Part shown: positions 22,670 to 34,696 of the stretch, piece after piece | Layout of the letters: every line of letters starts with the position of its first letter | How positions within the stretch are numbered: the first letter of the stretch is position 1 | Source of the DNA: Cycas panzhihuaensis | Taxonomy: Eukaryota > Cycadophyta | DNA length: 64,000 nucleotides | Direction: 5' to 3' | NCBI GenBank assembly: GCA_023213395.1 | Contig: CM041465.1 | Location: 232,569,741-232,633,740, forward strand | Program-made: the position numbers and the translations under genes | Notes under the pieces: generated by a model | What the model saw: the letters and a program-made list of their open reading frames with translations, nothing else | Databases searched by the model: none | Told to the model about the DNA's origin: nothing

Positions 22670-23084
22670 TGTTAGAAAAATGTTTTATCTATAAGAAGTC
22701 TGATTGGCCTATCGACATAAGCAAGTTAAGGTGAGATGTTGACAAGAAGTTTGGCCAGTCTGTCGACACAAGAAAGTTGAGTCGAGATGTCAACAATGAA
22801 TCTGGTTTGTCTGTCGACACCATAAGAATGATCAACATTGACATGATAGGAATCGATTGAATGTAAAGTTGTGTGGTGCAAATAGTTTATCGATATGGTT
22901 TTGTAAACGTGTGGACTTAAGGCAGTTATCAAAGCGAAGTTGTCTTAAGGCAGTTAGAAAAGTTTGTTATAATAAGGGCATGTTTATTTTTGTTTTGTAA
23001 GTTTTTGAAAAATGATAGAAAGAGGTATCTCTTGATACCAATTGTTTCTAGCAATTGTACCTTGTGAAGTATTTTTTTCTTTCA
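22670..23084 (+). repeat. 5' LTR of Cop-D
   Basis: 415 bp from TGTTAGAAAAATG to TTTCTTTCA, followed directly by a primer site. It interrupts the LINE-1 endonuclease. Positions 22690-22845 contain three imperfect tandem repeats of about 50-60 bp, each around a TCGACA core. Confidence 0.85.
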
Positions 23085-23096
23085 TGGTATCAGAGC
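23085..23096 (+). other. Primer-binding site of Cop-D (initiator-Met tRNA)
   Basis: TGGTATCAGAGC directly after the LTR. Confidence 0.95.
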
Positions 23097-23259
23097 AGGA
23101 GTTTTGTTAGAGTTCTAAGAGTTCTTGTTTTTAAGTCACAAAGAAAGTAGTAAAGAAGACTAAAGATAAAATTTTGATTTTTTGGTGGTGTTTGGCTATT
23201 TTTCAACAATCCTCGGATTTGGGAACATTTTGTTGAAGATCTCTCTCAGAATACTCACT

Positions 23260-24250
23260 TGATTCGAGATGACCTCCATTTTTTGCCTTGAATGAATATG
23301 ATAAGTTGATTGCAACAAATTATCATGTTTGGAAGATCAAAATAGAGAGCTTGTTGAGAACAAAAATTGCTTGGGATATAGCCACATGAAGGGAGAAAAG
23401 ACCTACTAATGTTGTTGACCAACCAAACTGGGATGATAAGAACAATTCTGGTATAATAATTTTGAAATTGTCCATCTTAGACCCTTTATTAGTGTATGTT
23501 GAAGGATTAAATTCTTGTGAAGACATCTGGAAGGTACTTGTCAATCTCTAAAGTCAAAAAAATGAAGCTAGATTTGTAGCTTTAAAAAAGAAGAATAATA
23601 TAAATTTCACATGAAGGAGAAAGAGAATGTTTCAGAATTTATAAAGTCACATCAATTAGAAATGATTTGATTAATGTTGGAGCGAATCTTCCAGAGCTGG
23701 AACTTGTACAAATGATTGTAAACAAGCTTCCAAAGTCTTTTGACAATATGGTAAATTCAATAACTAATAACAATGAGGCTGCGACAATGTCTCTTGAAAC
23801 ATTTACAGGTCTGTTGCTCAACAAGAACAAAGAAACAAACAATATGAGGAAGAGACAAAGATTGAAGAAGCCTTTTTGTTCAAACTCAATTTTTGTATTG
23901 GAGGATGGGGACAACCTACTTTCAGAGGTTGTAGTCGAGCTTTTGTCTCTACAGATCAACCTAGAGGAAGATGGAAAGATAGAAGAGGTAGAGGAAGTTT
24001 GGCTCCATTGAGAGACTACAGAGTCTGTTTCAATTGTGGAAGACCTAGGCACTTCTCCAGCAATTGTAGAGCTTTTGATGTATGCTACCATTGTGGATAG
24101 GGAGGACACTATCCTTACCAGTGTTCTTAGAGGTGAGCTGAAATTGAGAGAGCGAAAGGACCTGCGGGAAATTACAACAAAGAACAAAATAATTTTGAAG
24201 ATCATGAAGAAGAAGAGATAGCCTACATAGTTGCACTTGTTGCCTACTAA
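23260..24250 (+). pseudogene. Cop-D gag with two zinc knuckles
   Basis: A copia gag in pieces: YDKLIATNYHVWKIKIESLL (23300-23360), MIVNKLPKSFDNMVNSITNN (23714-23773), and two CCHC knuckles. The first, CFNCGRPRHFSSNC (24027-24068), is complete; the second (24090-24125, C-x2-C-x4-H-x4-C) has a stop inside. The same arrangement, more decayed, is seen in Cop-B gag, so the two elements are related. Frameshifts near 23600 and 23660. Confidence 0.85.
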
Positions 24251-25896
24251 AGATGAAGATGTTTGGTACATGGGTTCTAGGGCATCTAATCACATGACAG
24301 GTCGAAGAGAGTGGTTTGAATACTTCAAGCCATATTCTCTCAATAAGTTAGTTGAATTAGGGAATAAATATCCCCTTAACATTTAAGGCATTGGAGTAAT
24401 ACTGGTTGGAATTAAAGGAAAAGTGCTAAAAATTGGCAATGTTCTTTTCATTAAACCTACTCTCAGTCTCTTAACTTAGAAAGAAAAAGTTAAGGACAAT
24501 CTTTGATGAAAATGGGTTCTATCACATCTTAGACATGAAAAAGAGAGGAATTGTAATAGGCAGAGGCATAGGGAGCAATGGTTTTTATAAATTACTTTTT
24601 AATCCCATTACTTCAGAAAATGACGCAAAAACCTTTGTTGTTTCAAACATTGATAATAATAAACTCTGGCATTTAAAGTATGGACATATCTCCTTTGATA
24701 GATTAGAGTTATTGAAAAATTCTACTATGGTTGATGGGCTTCCAGATATGACATCTCATTCCTTTGTTTGTAAAGGATGTTTGCAAGGTAAATAACATAG
24801 ATTTCCATTCCAAAGAAGTAGACGGTGTGCACAAAGCACATTGAAATTAGTTCATTATGATCTTTGTGGACCTATTACTCCAAGCTCACTCAATGGAGCA
24901 AGATATTTTCTAATATTTATTGATGACCTTTTTAGAAATGTCTGGATATATTTTCTCTATAGTGAATTAAAGACATTTGATAAATTCAAAGAATTTAAAG
25001 CTGAAGCTAAGCTGAAATGTGAGAATAAACTGAAATGTATTTGGTTGGATGGTGGAGGCAAATATACATCAAAAGAGTTTCAATTTTTTTCCAAAACTCA
25101 TGGATACGTCGACAAATAACAACTCCTTACACTCCTCAATCAAACGGTGTAGCGGAACGGATGAACAAAACCATCATGGAAATGGCTCATGGTCTAATTC
25201 AGGACAGATAGATTCCAAATGCATATTGGACAGAAGCTATAAATACAACCGTTTATTTAATAAACAGAAGCACAACTCATGCCTTGAACAAAATATCTCC
25301 TGAAGAAGCATGGACATGATACAAACCTGATGTAAGTAATTTGAAGATCTTTGGATGTCAAGCTTTTGTTCATATTCTTGACAAGAAAAGGTTAAAACTT
25401 GACTGCAAGAGCATAGAATGCATAATGATAGGCTATAGTAAAAATTCCAAGACATATAGATGCATAGACCCCAAAACGAAATAAAGTCTATGTAAGCAAG
25501 GATGTTGTCTTTAATGAGTGAAATATTGTTGCAAGTCAAAAAACACATTGAGAAATTGAAGTGCCCATAAAAGAATCTTCTATAGTTAGTCCTTTACTTT
25601 AGGATCTTTCTGGATTCACATAAGAGGATATAGAAATAGAAGAAGAAGAAAGATCTGAGAGAACCCCTTCTTCCATCAGAGAGATGAGTCCTGAAGAAGA
25701 AGTGGAAAGCAAGACATCTTCCAAGAAGATACCTAAGTGGTATCTCAAGATAGTTGAAGAGACAAGAGGTGATGTATTTAATCATAGAATTAGATCCTAG
25801 AGCATCAGACACTACTTTGGTCAATTGAACCGCAATCATATGAAGAAGCAAGTAAGCATGTTCAGTGGAAGTTGGCAATGGATACAAAAATGCAAG
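24251..25896 (+). pseudogene. Cop-D protease, integrase and start of RT, truncated
   Basis: The protease site reads VWYMGSRASNHMTG (24258-24300), with DSG changed to GSR. The GAG-pre-integrase part is open at 24535-24795 (LWHLKYGHISFDRLELL ... CKGCLQGK). The integrase core starts LVHYDLCGP with its first Asp, and has WLDGGGKYTS where an SDNG-type motif is expected. The C-terminal part reaches KIPKWYLKIVEET, then the frame for the RT start, ending at 25896. There it joins Cop-2 leader sequence in mid-domain; RT proper and the 3' LTR are missing. Confidence 0.85.
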
Positions 25897-26011
25897 TTAT
25901 TGGATCTTCTAGTAAGATCAAGACTGTTGGTTTTGTTAGAAGGTGGAACTTAAGCGACGAAAGCTTTGAGTTTCCAAGTCATCTGCTAGCCTCAAGCCTT
26001 ATAACTTCAAC

Positions 26012-27039
26012 ATGGCTGCTATAAATATGCTTAATGCATGTACCATCAGATTAATAGGACAAGATAACTATCAAGAATGGAAGAGGGTAACACAAAACCT
26101 ATTAATAATGAACGAATTTTCAGGTTATGCTTTTGGAAGAATACCTCAACCTGTACCTGTTGAAGATGATGGTGTTATTGTTCATCCTGATCCTGCTGGT
26201 GTTGCTGCTTGGAAAGCCAAAGATGAAATTGCTTTGGCATTTTTACATATGATCATTGATGTCCATGTTGACCAAAATATTGTATGTGCAAAAACTTCTA
26301 AGGAAGCATGGGATGTTCTATCTTCTTTGTATGAAAGGCGAGATAAAGCTCGCATTTTGATGGTGAAAGCTAAATTGTATTGTTTGAAATTTGGCAAGCC
26401 TATGTCGACTTTTCTTTCCTCCATCAAGGAGATATGTAATGAATTGAACACATTGGGTAAACCTGTTTCCAGGGATGAGCTTGTAACAACAATTGTTAAA
26501 GCATTGCATAAAGATTATAATGGATTTATATCATCCACTAGATGAGATGGTTCACTTTCATGAATGTCTTTTAATGAACTTGAAAGTTTGTTACTACAAG
26601 AGGAGTAGATTTATATCAAGGAAGATGATGATGAGCCATCCACTTCAGGAGCATTCACGACCAAATTAAAGGCCAAGCAAAATCCCAAACCATCACTCTC
26701 AAAGCATTTTGGGAACATGAACATTGGTTCCTCAAAGACCAATGTTATCTGTCATTATTGTGGCAAAGTGGGCCACATAACTCCTGATTGTATAAAGAAA
26801 TAAGCTGATCTCTAGCACACACGACAATAGCTGCAGCCACTTCAACAGCATCAGAGACAGGAACAACCATGTCAACAATTGTAACAACAGCAACGGTTTC
26901 AACAACAGCAGCAGCAACAACCCCCTTGACCAAATCGAGGTGCATATTGAGGAGGTCAAAGAGGAAGGGGGGGTTTTAGAGGTGGCAATCAACACCACTT
27001 TAATCAATTTACAGATGAGGATAAGCTATTTTGTGCTTA
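26012..27039 (+). pseudogene. Cop-2 gag
   Basis: Open from ATG 26012 (MAAINMLNACTIRLIGQDNY) to a TGA at 26543, then continues with a few stops. The zinc knuckle CHYCGKVGHITPDC at 26750-26791 is intact. It is followed by a Gln-rich tract (26820-26930) and the RGG-rich stretch shared with Cop-1. Plus-strand gag is the real frame; minus-strand ORFs here are shadows. Confidence 0.88.
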
Positions 27040-28597
27040 TCATACCTCCAAGATTGATCAAACTTGGATCATTGACTCAGTGGCAACTCAACACATGACT
27101 GGGAGTGAAGAACTCCTTTGTGACATCAAGGAAGGAAAGGGTCAATCAGTGACCTCCGGCAACAATGAGTCAGTTAAGATTTCTAGCATAAGCACAATTG
27201 TCTCTTTTCATTCTCTTTCTAATCCTTTATTCACATTTCCCAATGGTGATGCCTACCTTATACCTTCCATGGAGAAGAGTCTGCTATCTGTTAGCAAATT
27301 GGACAAGCAACAGATGAGCATTTTGTTCAAAAATGTGAAATGTGTAATAAGTGACAAGAATGATCGGGTGGTGGCTATTGGATATGAGGATTATGGCTTC
27401 TACAAGTTGGATGCTAATAATATAATACTTGATTCTGCTTATTCTAGCTTAATTGTCACTCAATCTTTGTCCAAGATGCAACTTTAGCATCAACGTCTAG
27501 GCAACTTGAGCTTAGACAATATCAAGTAGATGATAAACAAGAATATGGTGCATGGGCTTCCAAAGATGTATGGCTCAAAATGTCTTTGTGAAGCATGTAT
27601 AATGGGGACACAACATTGATTGCCTTTCCCTAAATGCAAAGCTTGGCGTGCATCGTATCCTTTGCAGTTGATACATTCGGATTTGTGTGCACCTATGTCC
27701 ACCGCATCCTTTGGGGGAGCTTTGTATCACATCTCCTTCATTGACGATTTCTTCCACAAAGTTTGGGTTTACTTCATCAAACACAAGTCTGAAGCATTCC
27801 AAAAGTTTAAGGAATTCAAGCTTGAAGTGGAGAATGAGTCTAGCCATTCAATCAAAATTCTAAGGTCAGACAATGGAGGTGAATTCACTTCAAAGGAATT
27901 CACCCAATTCTGCAAGGATAACAACATTCAGAGACAACTCACCAATCCTCACACTCTTCAATAAAATGAAGTCTTTGTATGCATGAATAGAACTTTGGCA
28001 AACAAAGCCAAAGCAATGATGAATACAAAAGGACTCACTCGGGCTTACTGGGCAAAAGCATTCCACACAACTACCTATGTGGCAAATTAGAGTTCTACTT
28101 CAGTAGTCATCGACATCACACCAAAGGAGGCTTGGTTTGGAAAAAGGCCAACTGTTAGCCATTTGAGGACATTTGGGTGCATTGCTTATATGCACATCCT
28201 GGATCAACAGAGATCAAAATTAGACAAGCATAGTGTAAAATGCATCTTTATGGGTTATGCCATTCATAGCAAAGCTTACAAGTTGTATGATCCCATTGGG
28301 AAGAAAATGTATCTCTCAAGAGATGTCATCTTTGTTGAAGATGAACATAAGGAGTTGGATTCAGCATCCATCCAACCTCATGTTGGTAAAGGCAAAAAGA
28401 TTGTTGAGACTTTTCTTCCCTCTCAATCTTCAATACGATGCACATCATCTGCACTTGTTGGTCTGTCCACATTACCAGAATCAACTCCACTTGATTCTAG
28501 TACATCTTCTATTGATCAACCACTTAGACCAGAAGATCTTGAGGTTCAAGTTACATTAGCCAAAAAGTTGCCCAAATGGTATACTCAGACTATTTAG
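27040..28597 (+). pseudogene. Cop-2 protease and integrase
   Basis: The protease site reads WIIDSVATQHM (27065-27100): the catalytic Asp is kept, Gly of DSG is Val. Integrase keeps the first Asp (HSDLCAP, 27680-27682) and second Asp (RSDNGGEF), but the region of the catalytic Glu is mutated (NEVFVCMNRTL where NGV-E is expected, near 27965). The C-terminal part 28163-28597 is open. Cop-1 shows the opposite pattern: first Asp lost, Glu kept. Confidence 0.88.
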
Positions 28598-30220
28598 GAT
28601 GGCCAGATTGTTGAAGGAAAACGTCCGTCAAAATATAGGCAGCAAACGAATTATGCACTTATGGTTGAAGTGTTTTTTGTTGATGAGCCTTCCACTTTTG
28701 AAGAGGCTTCTAAAAATGAAAATTGGAAGGTTGTCATGGATGAAGAAATCCATTCTATTAAAAAGAATGGAACTTGGGATTTGATTGAATTGCCTAAACA
28801 CAAATAGGCAATCAGTTACAAGTAGGTCTACAAGACCAAATTCCATTTTGATGGTACACTTAAGCGCTAAAAGGTCTGACTTGTTGCAAAGGGCTTCAAA
28901 CAAAAAGAAGGCATAGATTATGAGGAGACTTTTGCACTTGTCGCCAACATGAACACCATCAGACTCATCTTGGCCTTAGCAGCTCAATGCAAATGGGCGG
29001 TTTATTAGATGGATGTGAAGAGTGCCTTTCTCAATGGCGATCTTTAAGAGGAGGTATACTTGGAGCAACATCCTGGTTACAAAGTACAAGGCAAGGAGCA
29101 CTTAGTTTGTCGCCGAAAAAAAGCGTTGTATGGTTTGAAACAAGCTCCAAGAGCATGGTACTCAAAGATTGATGATTATTTTTTAAGACATGGGTATCAT
29201 CGATCTACTTCAGATCCTAACTTGTACATCAAAGTTGGGAAAGACCATGCTATCTTCATTGTCATGTATGTTGATGACTTAGTGATCACTGGCAATGACA
29301 CTAAGATGGTACAGATTCTCCAGGATGATTTGAAGAGGAGTTTCAAGATGACAGATCTTGGACTTCTCAATTATTTTTTAGGCTTTGAAGTATGGCAACA
29401 GCCAGGCTATATCTTCATCTCACAAGCCAAATATTCTTGGGATATTTTGCAGCGGTTCAGGATGCATGACTCCAAATCAGCGCCTACACCCATGCAGAGT
29501 GGAACAAAGCTTACTCTCAATGAGGAAGCTGAACCAACATATCCCACTCTTTATCCGCAGTTGATTGGTAGCCTCATTTATCTTACCAACACTCGCCTAG
29601 ACATCTCATTTGCAGTTGGGATTTGCTCTAGATGCATGACACAACCCAATCAAAAGCATTGAAATGCAGCCAAACGCATATTTGAATACATCAAAGGCAC
29701 ATTGCAGTATGGCCTTTAGTATGCACATGATGAGAACTTCACTCTGGAAGGGTGCTCAGATTCTGATTGGGCAGGTTGCTAAGATAGCAGGAGATCAATC
29801 TCGGGTTATTGTTTTACCCTTGGTTCAGGAGTTGTTTCGTGGAGTTGCAAGAAGCAATCCAATGTTACCTTGTCCTCCACCGAAGTAGAGTACAATGCTG
29901 CAGTCAGCGTAGCTTTGGAAGCTATCTGGCTACGATAGATTCTTAGGGAGCTTGGCTTTGAGCAAGATCACCCCACCAAGATATATTGTGACAATCAAAG
30001 TGTGCTCAAGTTGGCCAAAAATCTTGTTTTTCATGCAAGGGCCAACCATATTGAGGTTCATCATCACTTAATGAGAGCGCATGTGCAGAATGGTGAGATC
30101 AACCTCCAGTATAGACCTACAGAGTAGCAGACAGTAGATATTTGTACCAGGCCACTTAGCAGAGAAAAATTTGTAAAATTTAGAGATGGTCTAGGGGTCC
30201 GACTTAAGATTGTAAACAGT
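28598..30220 (+). pseudogene. Cop-2 reverse transcriptase and RNase H
   Basis: RT blocks ALYGLKQAPRAWYSKIDDYF and the catalytic YVDD at 29267-29278 lie in an open stretch 29060-29662. RNase H has SWSCKKQSNVTLSSTEVEYN (29840-29900) and YCDNQSVLKLAKN near 29985. Stops are scattered, often TAG or TAA replacing conserved Gln or Trp codons. Confidence 0.88.
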
Positions 30221-30229
30221 AAGGTGGGG

Positions 30230-30867
30230 TGTTAAACCTTATGTCTACATGTTAAGTATATGTACTTTATTTTTCATGTATTATTTGTACTTTTGTACTT
30301 TATGGGGTGACTTATCACTTAAGTGATAAAGTGCACACCCTCATTCTTGCTTAGTGACACAACGTCGTTACTTAAGGGTCAAATGGACTCGCATGCACTT
30401 TTGCTCACTTGAGAGCCCAAAAGGACATATGTCCTATATGCAAGGCATGTACCCTGGATGTTTGACACTTGTCAAACATCCAATGCCTTAGGTCTCTTCT
30501 ATCACTCTATATATTGAGACCTTTTCTCATGTTTCTCATATATAGAGTTGGAGATGTATTGTCAAACATCCAATACCTTAGGTCTCTTCTATCACTCTAT
30601 ATATTGAGACCTTTTCTCATGTTTCTCATATATAGAGTTGGTGTTGTATTGTTATGCTACCAGTTTGCTAATCAAACTGATATTCATTTGGAGATTGGAC
30701 CAATTCCATCTCTTCCCATTTGGTATCATTTGCTCCCTCTCTTTGTGCTTTGATCTTGCTCATGTTGATCTTACTTTCATTGTTAGTCTAGATTTCTTAT
30801 TTTATGGAACTAGAGTGAATCTATCTCCTAGATCTTGGGTTTCATAGGCCTTTTGGCCTTTTCAACA
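30230..30867 (+). repeat. 3' LTR of Cop-2
   Basis: 638 bp, starting TGTTAAACC after the purine tract AAGGTGGGG (30221-30229) and ending TTTTCAACA. It is longer than Cop-1 LTRs because of a 90-bp tandem duplication at 30471-30650. The 18-bp palindrome is conserved at 30312-30329. Confidence 0.92.
30471..30650 (+). repeat. 90-bp tandem duplication in the Cop-2 LTR, including the TATA region
   Basis: The segment starting GTCAAACATCC at 30471 repeats at 30561 with about two differences. Each copy includes CTCTATATATTGAGACC, the equivalent of the Cop-1 TATA box, so the LTR has two TATA regions 90 bp apart. The duplication starts in the right arm of the hairpin shared by this LTR family. Confidence 0.95.
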
Positions 30868-31960
30868 CATTTCTCATCATCCTCCTTGTTGTAGAGGAAA
30901 TTGTCCCTAATTTTATGGATTTCGATAGATATACAAGAGGTAATCTGTAATTTTTAGGGCAAACTATTCCATATTTTCTTTGTTTATTGGGAAGAAAGCT
31001 GATGTCATATGAGATTGCTTGATACCAAGAAGTGCTTTTGATGGGTATGCTGGTGAGGAATCTCACATGACAACCACTGGCTATTGGCAAAAGACAACTA
31101 TTGATAAGAGATCTCTAGGTATCTTCTTGGTGACTGTAAATTAGGGTGCCTCAAGAGGTTTGTGTTTAATGGACATTGAAGGAAAGTCACATAGAATAGG
31201 ATTTATTTAATTATACGCTTTCTCAGTGTGGTGTACACTTGGCACAATGTTTTGCCTTATTGTGTGTGATGGGATCGAATTTGCTAGGATGTTTAGGATG
31301 CTTGCATGTTCATTTGAAATCATAGTTGTAGGTGCACTCGTTGGCAAGGTCTGAGGGTGATCCTCATATTGCTCTACTTGCTCTTGAGTAGGCATCATTA
31401 ATGTTGTTGTAGAGTTTCTTGGTAATGGTGGTGGAGATAATTGTTGAAGCATTTGCATTTAAGGAGTGTCTAATTTGGTCACTAGTCTCTTAAATAAATT
31501 GGTGCATTTTTTGACAAGACTAGTGAGTCTGGCTACTTGTAAACCCATTCTTCAAATGATAGGAGACAATGCTAAATGGAGCTCATAGATTGTCTTTGTA
31601 TCTTTGCAATTGATATATATTTGTGAGCTTGTAATAGATTGCTTCTCTGTCATATTCATAGGGTCTTTCCAAAAGAAGTTCACAGCAATCCATGGGGGTT
31701 ATGTCATGGGTGACTGTGTCTATATAGGGATTCATTACAAAAGTTACATGATAGGCTCTATGAATCCTGGTTTGTAGTGCTTTTTCTTTTTTAACCCATC
31801 CAAGTGTATAAGGATTAGAATGAGGCTTTATAGAGAGATTGAGATCCTAATAGGTTTATTAGATACTGAGTTTGTTATATTATCATTGTTATGATCCAGA
31901 ATACAATGTGGTCCTTGACTTGGCAATTTTGAGTAAAGAGTGCTTCTCTTGTTGAAGCAT
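30868..31960 (-). pseudogene. G1 gypsy pol remnant (protease region)
   Basis: On the minus strand near 31830-31600 the frame gives PHSNPYTLGWVKKEKALQTR, then PMDCCELLLERPYEYDREAI, the pattern seen between protease and RT of plant Ty3/gypsy polyproteins (P-D-C-LLLGRPW--D). The region nearer 30868 is too decayed to assign. It is cut at the right edge of the Cop-2 LTR. Confidence 0.65.
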
Positions 31961-32970
31961 TGTAGTCCTTAGTCATCAAGAGAAGGTTTGGAACTACCAC
32001 CATTTGATTGGTGATAAAGTACTATGGGTATTTGTATCATATCGCTTGATGTACCAATTTCCTCACTCGGTGTGTTAACTTCCTCTTCAACTACCTTGGG
32101 TTTTGCTTTCGCTTTGTGCTGCTACTTTTGCTTCCAACATTCTTCATTAGAGTGACTACTAGTCTTGTGCAGTGTGTAATACTTGGCTATTCACTTTGTT
32201 GCTATTGAAGGATCAACTTCATCTATTGCCTTTCTCTGATTGAAAGGTTGCTTGGTGGCCATTGCAGTTGTTGTTGTTGTTGAGGTCTAATAGGAGGTTT
32301 CCTATGGAGCTTGCTTCCCACCTTCAGTGCGTACTAGAAAGCCTCATCTAAGGAGGAGATATTTATTAAGTCCAATTGTTGTTGTAGGGATGGGAAAAGT
32401 CCACTTAAGAATTTGAGGTTGAGGGTGTGCTTAGAATTCTTGGACTCTACTATTATGATCATTTTATTAAAAATATTAATATATTGCTAGGCAAATTGTT
32501 TGGTTTGTTGTTGTGATTGCAAGCACTTCTTTTCCTTTTTATCTTTATACCTAGTGGGGTAAAATGATTTTTTAAGAATTGTTTTAAAATCATCCTATGT
32601 TGTTGCTACGGCATGTGTGTTTACATATGATTGCTACCAAATGAGCGCTTGCTCTGACATATGTATCTCTATCACAACAATCTTTTGTTCAGTGGTCAGG
32701 CTTTGACATTTGAAATAAGCCTCAATGCTCTAAATCCAATTATCTAAGGCTTTAACATTTATGGTGCTATGAAACTTTGGAATAGTTATCTGAATGTCCA
32801 ATTGGAACAATGACTGCTGGATAGGGATTGTTGTGGGGGTTTGATTTTGTTGAGATTGTTGGGCTTGAAAAATCTATTGGGTTTGTTGGATCATCATTTG
32901 TTGAAACATTGTTATAACGTTTTGCATCATCTAGTTGAGCACTCACTTATTGATAAAGTGAAACTTCCAC
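31961..32970 (-). pseudogene. G1 gypsy gag
   Basis: On the minus strand the Retrotrans_gag domain is readable for about 170 residues: IPKFHSTINVKALDNWI, IEAYFKCQSLTTEQK, IEIHMSEQALIW, DDFKTILKKSFYPTRYKDKK and LNLKFLSGLFPSLQQQL, with four or five stops, mostly replacing Trp or Gln. A degenerate zinc-binding segment, KYYTLHKTSSHSNEECW, lies near 32190-32140. Gln-rich N-terminus. Confidence 0.8.
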
Positions 32971-34373
32971 CAATTTTGGAAAAATTAGGGAAGGCTCTTT
33001 CGAGCTATTTTTGATGCCTTCAACCATCTCTTCTGTAGGGGGCACCTATTTTCTTGTGCATGGTATACTGTGCTAAAAAAGAATGCAAGAATTGGTATAA
33101 GTTTTACTTAGTTGCTTTTGCACATGGCAATTTTTAATGACCAAGAATTTTTTGGCGAGTATTAAAATTTCATATCACATGTTCTTGCTTTTAGGAGAAT
33201 TGATTAAAACCACAAGAAACATAGGTTTTCACAATTTACGAGTGACTTTTTTAATGCTTTTAATTCGCTATACTATTGGTCACCATTTATTTTATCAGAA
33301 AATTATGTTAATCTTGCCCCACTTTTCATATTCACCAATTGTAAAAATGATTGTTTTTAGATTATATTATGTGTAGATTTTTGAGATAATTATCTTCTCT
33401 AGCCTTGACCCCTTTTGGATAACAAACTATAACATATTTTTGAAAATTTTAACTTTAAATTTAAAGAGGAAGAATATGCTGTTTGGAAAATGAGAATATG
33501 TTAATTTTTGTCCTTGACCTTAGGAAAAACCAATTTTTTTTTGATTCTTTGTTTGTATGTCGATTTTTTGCTTGCAATTTTTGTAGGTTTTGTGGGCGAT
33601 TTTCTTTTTGCACCAATATGGCGATTTTGTTCAAATTCACTCACTCGAGTGTCTCTCTTCATTCTTGGGCTTTGGGATGGGTACGTTTGTGCCTTTTTCA
33701 TTTGCTAGACAGTCCAATGGTCGTCATGCTTTAATGTTCTTTGTTGAGTGGTGTCTCAAGCATCTTCGTTGTTCTTGTTTTTCATGGCAATTTACAAATC
33801 TTCTTCATGGTTTCCTCAACGTGTCCAAAAGCTTCGATGTTTTCCTCCATGAGGCTTCAATCCCATTTGGCATCATCTTCAAGCAGGGTGTTAGGGCATC
33901 TTGTGGTCATCATAGCCCTCGTCCTTACACAGCATAGGGCACCGTGCTTTTCTCTGCAATGTGCTTTGATGGCAGGCAATCATATTTGGGCTATGTCGTT
34001 GAAGGTTGGTTACGACATTTTGTGGTTGCCCTTTTCACATGACTAGGGTGAGGACTTTCATTAGCACAAACCCTTCTCAAGGGAAATGTTAGGGCATTAT
34101 TGGATTTTCTCATTCATCTTCGGGCAAATGTTAGGGTATCATAGGATTTCTCAACATTGATTTTTTTTGCTTCACACCCTTTGTCTATAGGTTTCCATAG
34201 GCTTTGTCTTTCTTGGACTGCTTCTTTTGAGACGTCTGTTTGTTTTCTCTAGAAACTTATCTAGCAATTAAATTGTTGGAATGTTGAGGTTAATACATCT
34301 TAGCTTTCCCTCGGATTTCATAGAATTTCTTGCATTCAAATAGAAATTCAATAATTGACTAACCTGATTGCAG
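32971..34373 (-). other. Leader of G1; no domain seen
   Basis: 1.4 kb between primer site and gag on the minus strand. Short ORFs on both strands (33137-33376, 33483-34046) match nothing I recognise. Confidence 0.5.
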
Positions 34374-34385
34374 GCTTTGATACCA
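34374..34385 (-). other. Primer-binding site of G1 (initiator-Met type, one mismatch)
   Basis: TGGTATCAAAGC on the minus strand, two bases after the LTR. It differs from the usual TGGTATCAGAGC at one position; Cop-E has the same variant. Confidence 0.75.
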
Positions 34386-34387
34386 AT

Positions 34388-34696
34388 TGATGTGCATTTC
34401 TTGTGATTGAAAACTAAGAGAACATTGCCTGAACATTAGGGATTGTTGAAGAGGTGATGTAGATGAAATTCTCTTCTATTATCTATGAGAAATAGATTAT
34501 AATCACACATACGCTCATGCTTGTACAATGGCATGCCTCGCAATTTATGTTGACAGTTTCTAACCACTTAATAACCCTAAACTACCTAGCCAATTGACTA
34601 ATCTAGTTAGTTTTACAAATTCAACAATTGATAAGTTTAATTAATTGACTAAATGACCTAAGTGTACTCTAGTATAATTTATTACACATTACATCA
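34388..34696 (-). repeat. 5' LTR of G1
   Basis: 309 bp with 6-bp terminal inverted repeats TGATGT/ACATCA, defined on one side by the primer site and on the other by the point where the Cop-E RNase H frame breaks off. No second copy is present to confirm it. Confidence 0.65.

Larger units (their letters stand above)
25897..30867 (+). mobile_element. Cop-2: 5'-truncated relative of Cop-1
   Basis: Closely related to Cop-1 from 115 bp before the gag ATG through the 3' LTR. The 5' LTR, primer site and most of the leader are absent; the left edge is a junction with Cop-D at 25896/25897. It has more stops than Cop-1 but keeps several motifs that Cop-1 has lost. No target duplication can be tested because the left end is missing. 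Confidence 0.9.
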
